A stretch of 20,884 bases of DNA, taken from NCBI RefSeq assembly GCF_000485595.1, contig NW_014578209.1, positions 13,251 to 34,134 of the forward strand, given 5' to 3'. The notes under the pieces were generated by a model. It was not told the origin of the DNA, made no database searches, and saw only the letters and a program-made list of their open reading frames with translations. Made by a program: the position numbers and the translations under genes. This document shows positions 18,140 to 20,884 of the stretch, in pieces. This stretch comes from Priapulus caudatus (lineage: Eukaryota > Priapulida > Priapulimorpha > Priapulimorphida > Priapulidae). Each line of letters opens with the position of its first letter. Position 1 is the first letter of the stretch.

Positions 18140-18356
18140 GCAGGACTTTCTGAAGGAGGCGCGCATTCTGTCGCGCTTGAAAGACGCGAACATCGTGCGC
18201 GTGCTGGGCGTCTGCTCGCGCGTAGATCCCGTCTGCATCGTCATGGAGTACATGAAGAACGGAGACCTCAACCAGTTCCTACAGCAGTACGAGTTGGAGG
18301 AATCATTCTCGAACTCCTCTGGCTCGCTCCCCTGGCTAAATCATCTCGCGCCGTCT
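18140..18356 (+). CDS. DDR exon: kinase alphaC helix to hinge
   Basis: The acceptor gtgtccccgcag ends at 18139. The first base completes the Arg codon left at 9911, giving DVR|QDFLKEARILSRLKD. The frame continues through ANIVRVLGVC, DPVCIVMEYMKNGDLNQF and LQQYELEESFSNSSGS. It matches DDR (N)DFLKE.KIMSRLKDPNI ... DPLCMI(T)(E/D)YMENGDLNQFL. The Glu of DFLKE is the alphaC residue expected to pair with the beta3 lysine, and MEYMKNGD is the hinge. The 3' end is uncertain: the frame runs into a GA microsatellite at 18369, and gtagac at 18357 (phase 0) is my candidate donor. HRD and DFG are not in the window. Confidence 0.92.
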
Positions 18357-18368
18357 GTAGACGGAATT

Positions 18369-18389
18369 GGAGAGAGAGAGAGAGAGAGA

Positions 18390-18455
<66 letters not shown>

Positions 18456-18492
18456 GGGAAAAAGAGAGAGAGAGAGAGAAAGAGTGAGAGAG
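18369..18492. repeat. (GA)n microsatellite at the 3' end of the alphaC exon
   Basis: About 124 bp of GA repeats with GAAG interruptions begin within 15 bp of the last recognisable kinase sequence. The exon frame stays open through it as an Arg-Glu repeat, which is not expected in a DDR kinase. Confidence 0.95.
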
Positions 18493-18875
18493 AAAGCGAG
18501 CGAGTGCAATACGATTAATGCAACTTTTAATGAGCTTTCTATATCAGATAAGGTCTATATGAACGCAAACCGATGGTAGCGTCTACACTCTGACAAAGTG
18601 TTTCACGCAAACTCCCGCCACACACTATTCACGCCACTAATGGCCCCGCATGGAAATTTCCATCGATGTATAAACATTTTTAAAATGAATAAATTGTCGC
18701 CCATATTCAAATTGATGCTGAATAAAGCCGTAAGACGAGAACCAATATCGCAGTTGAACTAGTGAGAGAGTCATATGGCGGACGATTTCACGGGCGTGCA
18801 TAAATAAGGCGTTGTGTGGGCATGCGCGCTCTTATGGACGTCTGATGGCAGTGACGACGCCGAACAACGGCAAGA

Positions 18876-19352
18876 GAGAGGAAGGAAGGAAGAGAGGGAC
18901 GGAGGGAGAGAAGTAGAGGGGAGGAAGGGGGGGGAGAAAGCGATGGGAAGAGAGGGAGCGGAGGAAGAGGGGGAGGGACGGAGGGAGGAAGGAAGAGAGG
19001 GACGGAGGGAGGGAAGTAGAGGGGGAGAGGGGAGGAAAAGAAGGAGAGGGAAAAGAGAGGGAGCGGAGGAAGAGGGGGAGGGACAGAGGGAGGAAGGGAC
19101 GAAGGGATGGAGGGAAAGAGGGAGAAAAGAAGAGGGGACGAGCGAGCGAGGGGGGTTTAAGGAACGGAGGGAGGGAGAGTGGGAGAGATGGAGAAAGGGA
19201 GAAAGAAAAATAGCGAGGGAGGGCGGAAATGGAAGGGAGTAAGGAAGTTAGGGTTAGGAGGACGAGGATAGCTAGAGAGGGAAGAAGAGAGGGAGAGTGG
19301 GTGAAATGGAGGGAGGGAGAGAGCGAGTGAGAGAGTGGGAAGGAAGGGGAAC
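18876..19352. repeat. Polypurine GGGAGGGA/GGAAGGAAG block
   Basis: Almost entirely purine on the + strand, with a larger duplicated segment: AGAGGGAGCGGAGGAAGAGG occurs at about 18951 and again at about 19054. Similar in type to 1405-1690. Confidence 0.92.
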
Positions 19353-19569
19353 AAGCGACATTTGCGAGTTTCATCACGAGGCTGATACGGTGAATGACGA
19401 ATGAGGCAAAACCAGACCCTGGCTTCATGCAGAATTTACACTCACACACAGATAGCCGCATCACCGCACACACACACACGCTCACTCGGCATGCGCGCCA
19501 CTACCTATATACACTGTACGCTTCGCACACACGCTCAGCCTCATAGCAAACCTCACACGCAACTCAAAC

Positions 19570-20030
19570 CTTCCCTAATAAAGCCATCTCTAATAAAGCT
19601 ATCCTTACTCAAGCCTTCCCTACTAATGCTATCCCTACTGAAGCATTCCCTACTGAAGCATTCCCTATCCCTACTGAAACTATCCTTACTAATGCTATCT
19701 TTACTAAAACTATCCCTACTAAAGCTATCCCTACTGAAACTATCCTTACTAATGCTATCCTTACTAATGCTATCCTTAGTAATGCTATTCCTACTAAATA
19801 TATCCCTACTAAATATATCCCTACTAAAGCTATTACTAGTAATGCTATTCCTACTAAATATATCCTTACTGAATCTATCCCTACTAAAGCTATTCCTAGT
19901 AATGCTATTCCTACTAAATATATCCCTACTGAATCTATCCCTACTAAAGCTATTCCTACTAAATATATCCTTACTAAAGCTATTCCTAGTAATGCTATTC
20001 CTACTAAATATATCCCTACTGAATCTATCA
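19570..20030. repeat. 15-bp tandem repeat, about 30 copies (CTATCCCTACTAAAG)
   Basis: The unit CTATCC(C/T)TACTAAAG and its variants (CTATTCCTACTAAAT, CTATCCTTAGTAATG) repeat without gaps. From about 19785 a higher-order period of roughly 60-75 bp appears. Since 15 is a multiple of 3, frames without a stop stay open throughout, giving LSLLK-type repeats on + (19401-20138) and LVGIA-type on - (20103-19609). There is no splice context and no sign of coding. Confidence 0.93.
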
Positions 20031-20149
20031 GTGTGTGTGCGTGCGTGCGTGCGAGCGTTTGTGCGCGTGTGCGTGCGCGCTGCCGCATGTTACAATGCGC
20101 CACGTCTGCCGGTAAAATACAAGACGATACAGAACTAGTAAATACCTAT

Positions 20150-20296
20150 ACCTATATATATATATAACTATATACACGCATATATATATATATATGCGGT
20201 TAATAAAAATCGCGTGATATGCATATGCGGGTTAATAATAAAGTTTCGAAATGTAAGATCGCCCCCGGTGTGCCTAGTAATATATATATATATATG
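20150..20296. repeat. Clustered short AT microsatellites
   Basis: AT runs at about 20154-20166, 20180-20195 and 20281-20295. TATGCGG(G)TTAATAA occurs twice (20194 and 20224), and CGCATATA...TATATGCG at 20177-20198 is self-complementary. Confidence 0.85.
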
Positions 20297-20463
20297 ACTT
20301 AACTAAAAAACAAGCGCATGTCGACATGCCATGGCTCCCTCGGGCAGGCATAGGCAGGTGCATGGGTCGCGCAATCCACCGTCACACCGGTGCTGATCTA
20401 CAGGTAAGCGTCGGCGTGGCTCCAGCAGCAGATACAGTTTACCTGCGTGGTGACTCATACCGT

Positions 20464-20640
20464 GAAGCAGGGAGAAGCAGGAAAACAGGAAAGCATGGAT
20501 GCAGGAAAGCAGGAAGAGGTAGGGAAGCAGGGATGCAGGAAAGCAGGAAAGCAGGAAAGCAGGAAAGCAGGAAAGCAGGAAAGCAGGGAAGCAGGGAAGC
20601 AGGGATCCAGGAAAGCAGGAAAGCAGGGGGAAGCAGGAAG
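20464..20640. repeat. 8-bp tandem repeat (AGCAGGAA)n
   Basis: About 22 copies of AGCAGGAA with AGCAGGGA and ATGCAGGA variants. Open in several frames on both strands only because of the unit. Confidence 0.93.
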
Positions 20641-20884
20641 CCAACCAGCCACACAGTAGCAGACGCGGGTTTGTGGTAGTGCGATCTGTATCGTCGTTCT
20701 TCCGCGTGTATTGTGCGCCTGTGATAAACAGCATCACACAGCAGTACAGCCGCACCTCTCAGTAATAACGCGATGAAACTTGTCGCTAATACTGAAAACG
20801 CATTGGTGGCTGTAATATATGTTTATATATATACATATAATATATTGAAATATAAGTGGCTTTTATGCATATAAAGTTATATAT

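Larger units (their letters stand above)
480..18356 (+). other. Partial, rearranged discoidin domain receptor (DDR) gene
   Basis: Nine exons on the + strand encode segments of a DDR-family receptor tyrosine kinase, a membrane protein that binds collagen through an extracellular discoidin (DS) domain and signals through a cytosolic kinase. Recognisable blocks include TQGR and GLEF (DS), YGCIW (DS end), GKGYEWVGWKND (DS-like), WLLVSEVSFDS (DS-like end), HYAE and SNIYAAP (juxtamembrane), KLGEGQFGEV (glycine loop), VVIKIL (beta3 lysine), and DFLKEARILSRLKD with MEYMKNGDLNQF (alphaC to hinge). The 5' and 3' parts of the gene lie outside the window. Exons at 10691-14485 are out of protein order (see findings). 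Assigning all exons to one gene is inference: the displaced exons supply part of what the others lack and nothing is duplicated. Confidence 0.85.
18493..20884. other. Intron or flank, repeats only
   Basis: No further kinase exon (HRD, DFG or later) is recognisable. The region holds a polypurine block (18876-19352), a CA-rich stretch (19440-19550), a 15-bp satellite (19570-20030), AT runs (20150-20296) and an 8-bp satellite (20464-20640). The 18500-18870 and 20650-20884 stretches show nothing. Confidence 0.7.

Noticed and set aside
480-18356. Two tandem DDR paralogs instead of one rearranged gene
   Set aside because: No protein segment is present twice. The displaced exons fall only in the part missing elsewhere, and kinase exon phases join across them.
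20326-20402. Frame with AIHRHTGADLQ followed by a perfect CAG|GTAAGC, suggestive of the kinase HRD loop
   Set aside because: Only IHR matches; no D, no LA.RN, and the upstream residues do not resemble the segment before HRD.

Overview
The window is eukaryotic, almost certainly from an invertebrate animal. The coding signal is in short exons with canonical GT/AG borders, spread through long introns full of microsatellites, minisatellites and short DNA-transposon-like elements. No bacterial-style gene organisation, tRNA, rRNA or CRISPR array was seen. The species cannot be named from this sequence alone.

All recognisable exons lie on the + strand and encode pieces of one family, the discoidin domain receptor (DDR) collagen-binding receptor tyrosine kinases. 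In physical order: three exons of the discoidin (DS) domain (480-585, 2769-2903, 4090-4234); two probable cytosolic juxtamembrane exons (5425-5623, about 6072-6251); an exon with the HYAE-to-NIYA juxtamembrane link and the kinase glycine loop (8308-8433); an exon with the beta3 lysine (9790-9911); then, unexpectedly, three extracellular exons (about 10691-10746, 11949-12062, 14376-14485); then the kinase alphaC/hinge exon (18140 to about 18356). The DS start (5' of 480) and the rest of the kinase, including the HRD and DFG motifs, lie outside the window.

The central observation is that the exon order does not match a DDR protein. The DS-like domain and extracellular juxtamembrane exons, which should lie between 4234 and 5425, sit instead inside the kinase intron 9912-18139, on the same strand and in the wrong mutual order. 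Exon phases agree: joining 4234 to 5425 gives an early stop, whereas joining 9911 to 18140 across the misplaced exons restores a continuous kinase. The misplaced 6.4 kb block is bounded at both ends by the same 18-bp sequence of a ~108-bp tandem repeat, and removing the block with one copy restores an uninterrupted array. Either the assembly was misjoined at that repeat, or a real rearrangement moved the middle of a receptor gene into its own kinase intron. The transmembrane exon and at least two DS-like exons were not found.

The rest is intron: a 1.6-kb 16-bp satellite (6301-7900), the ~108-bp satellite (9936-10693, plus one copy at 17040), a 15-bp satellite (19570-20030), an 8-bp satellite (20464-20640), polypurine/polypyrimidine blocks, AT and GA microsatellites, a telomere-like G-rich block (13660-14010), a 181-bp element with terminal inverted repeats nested in an older repeat (4616-4796), and three similar hairpin repeats in the first 6 kb.
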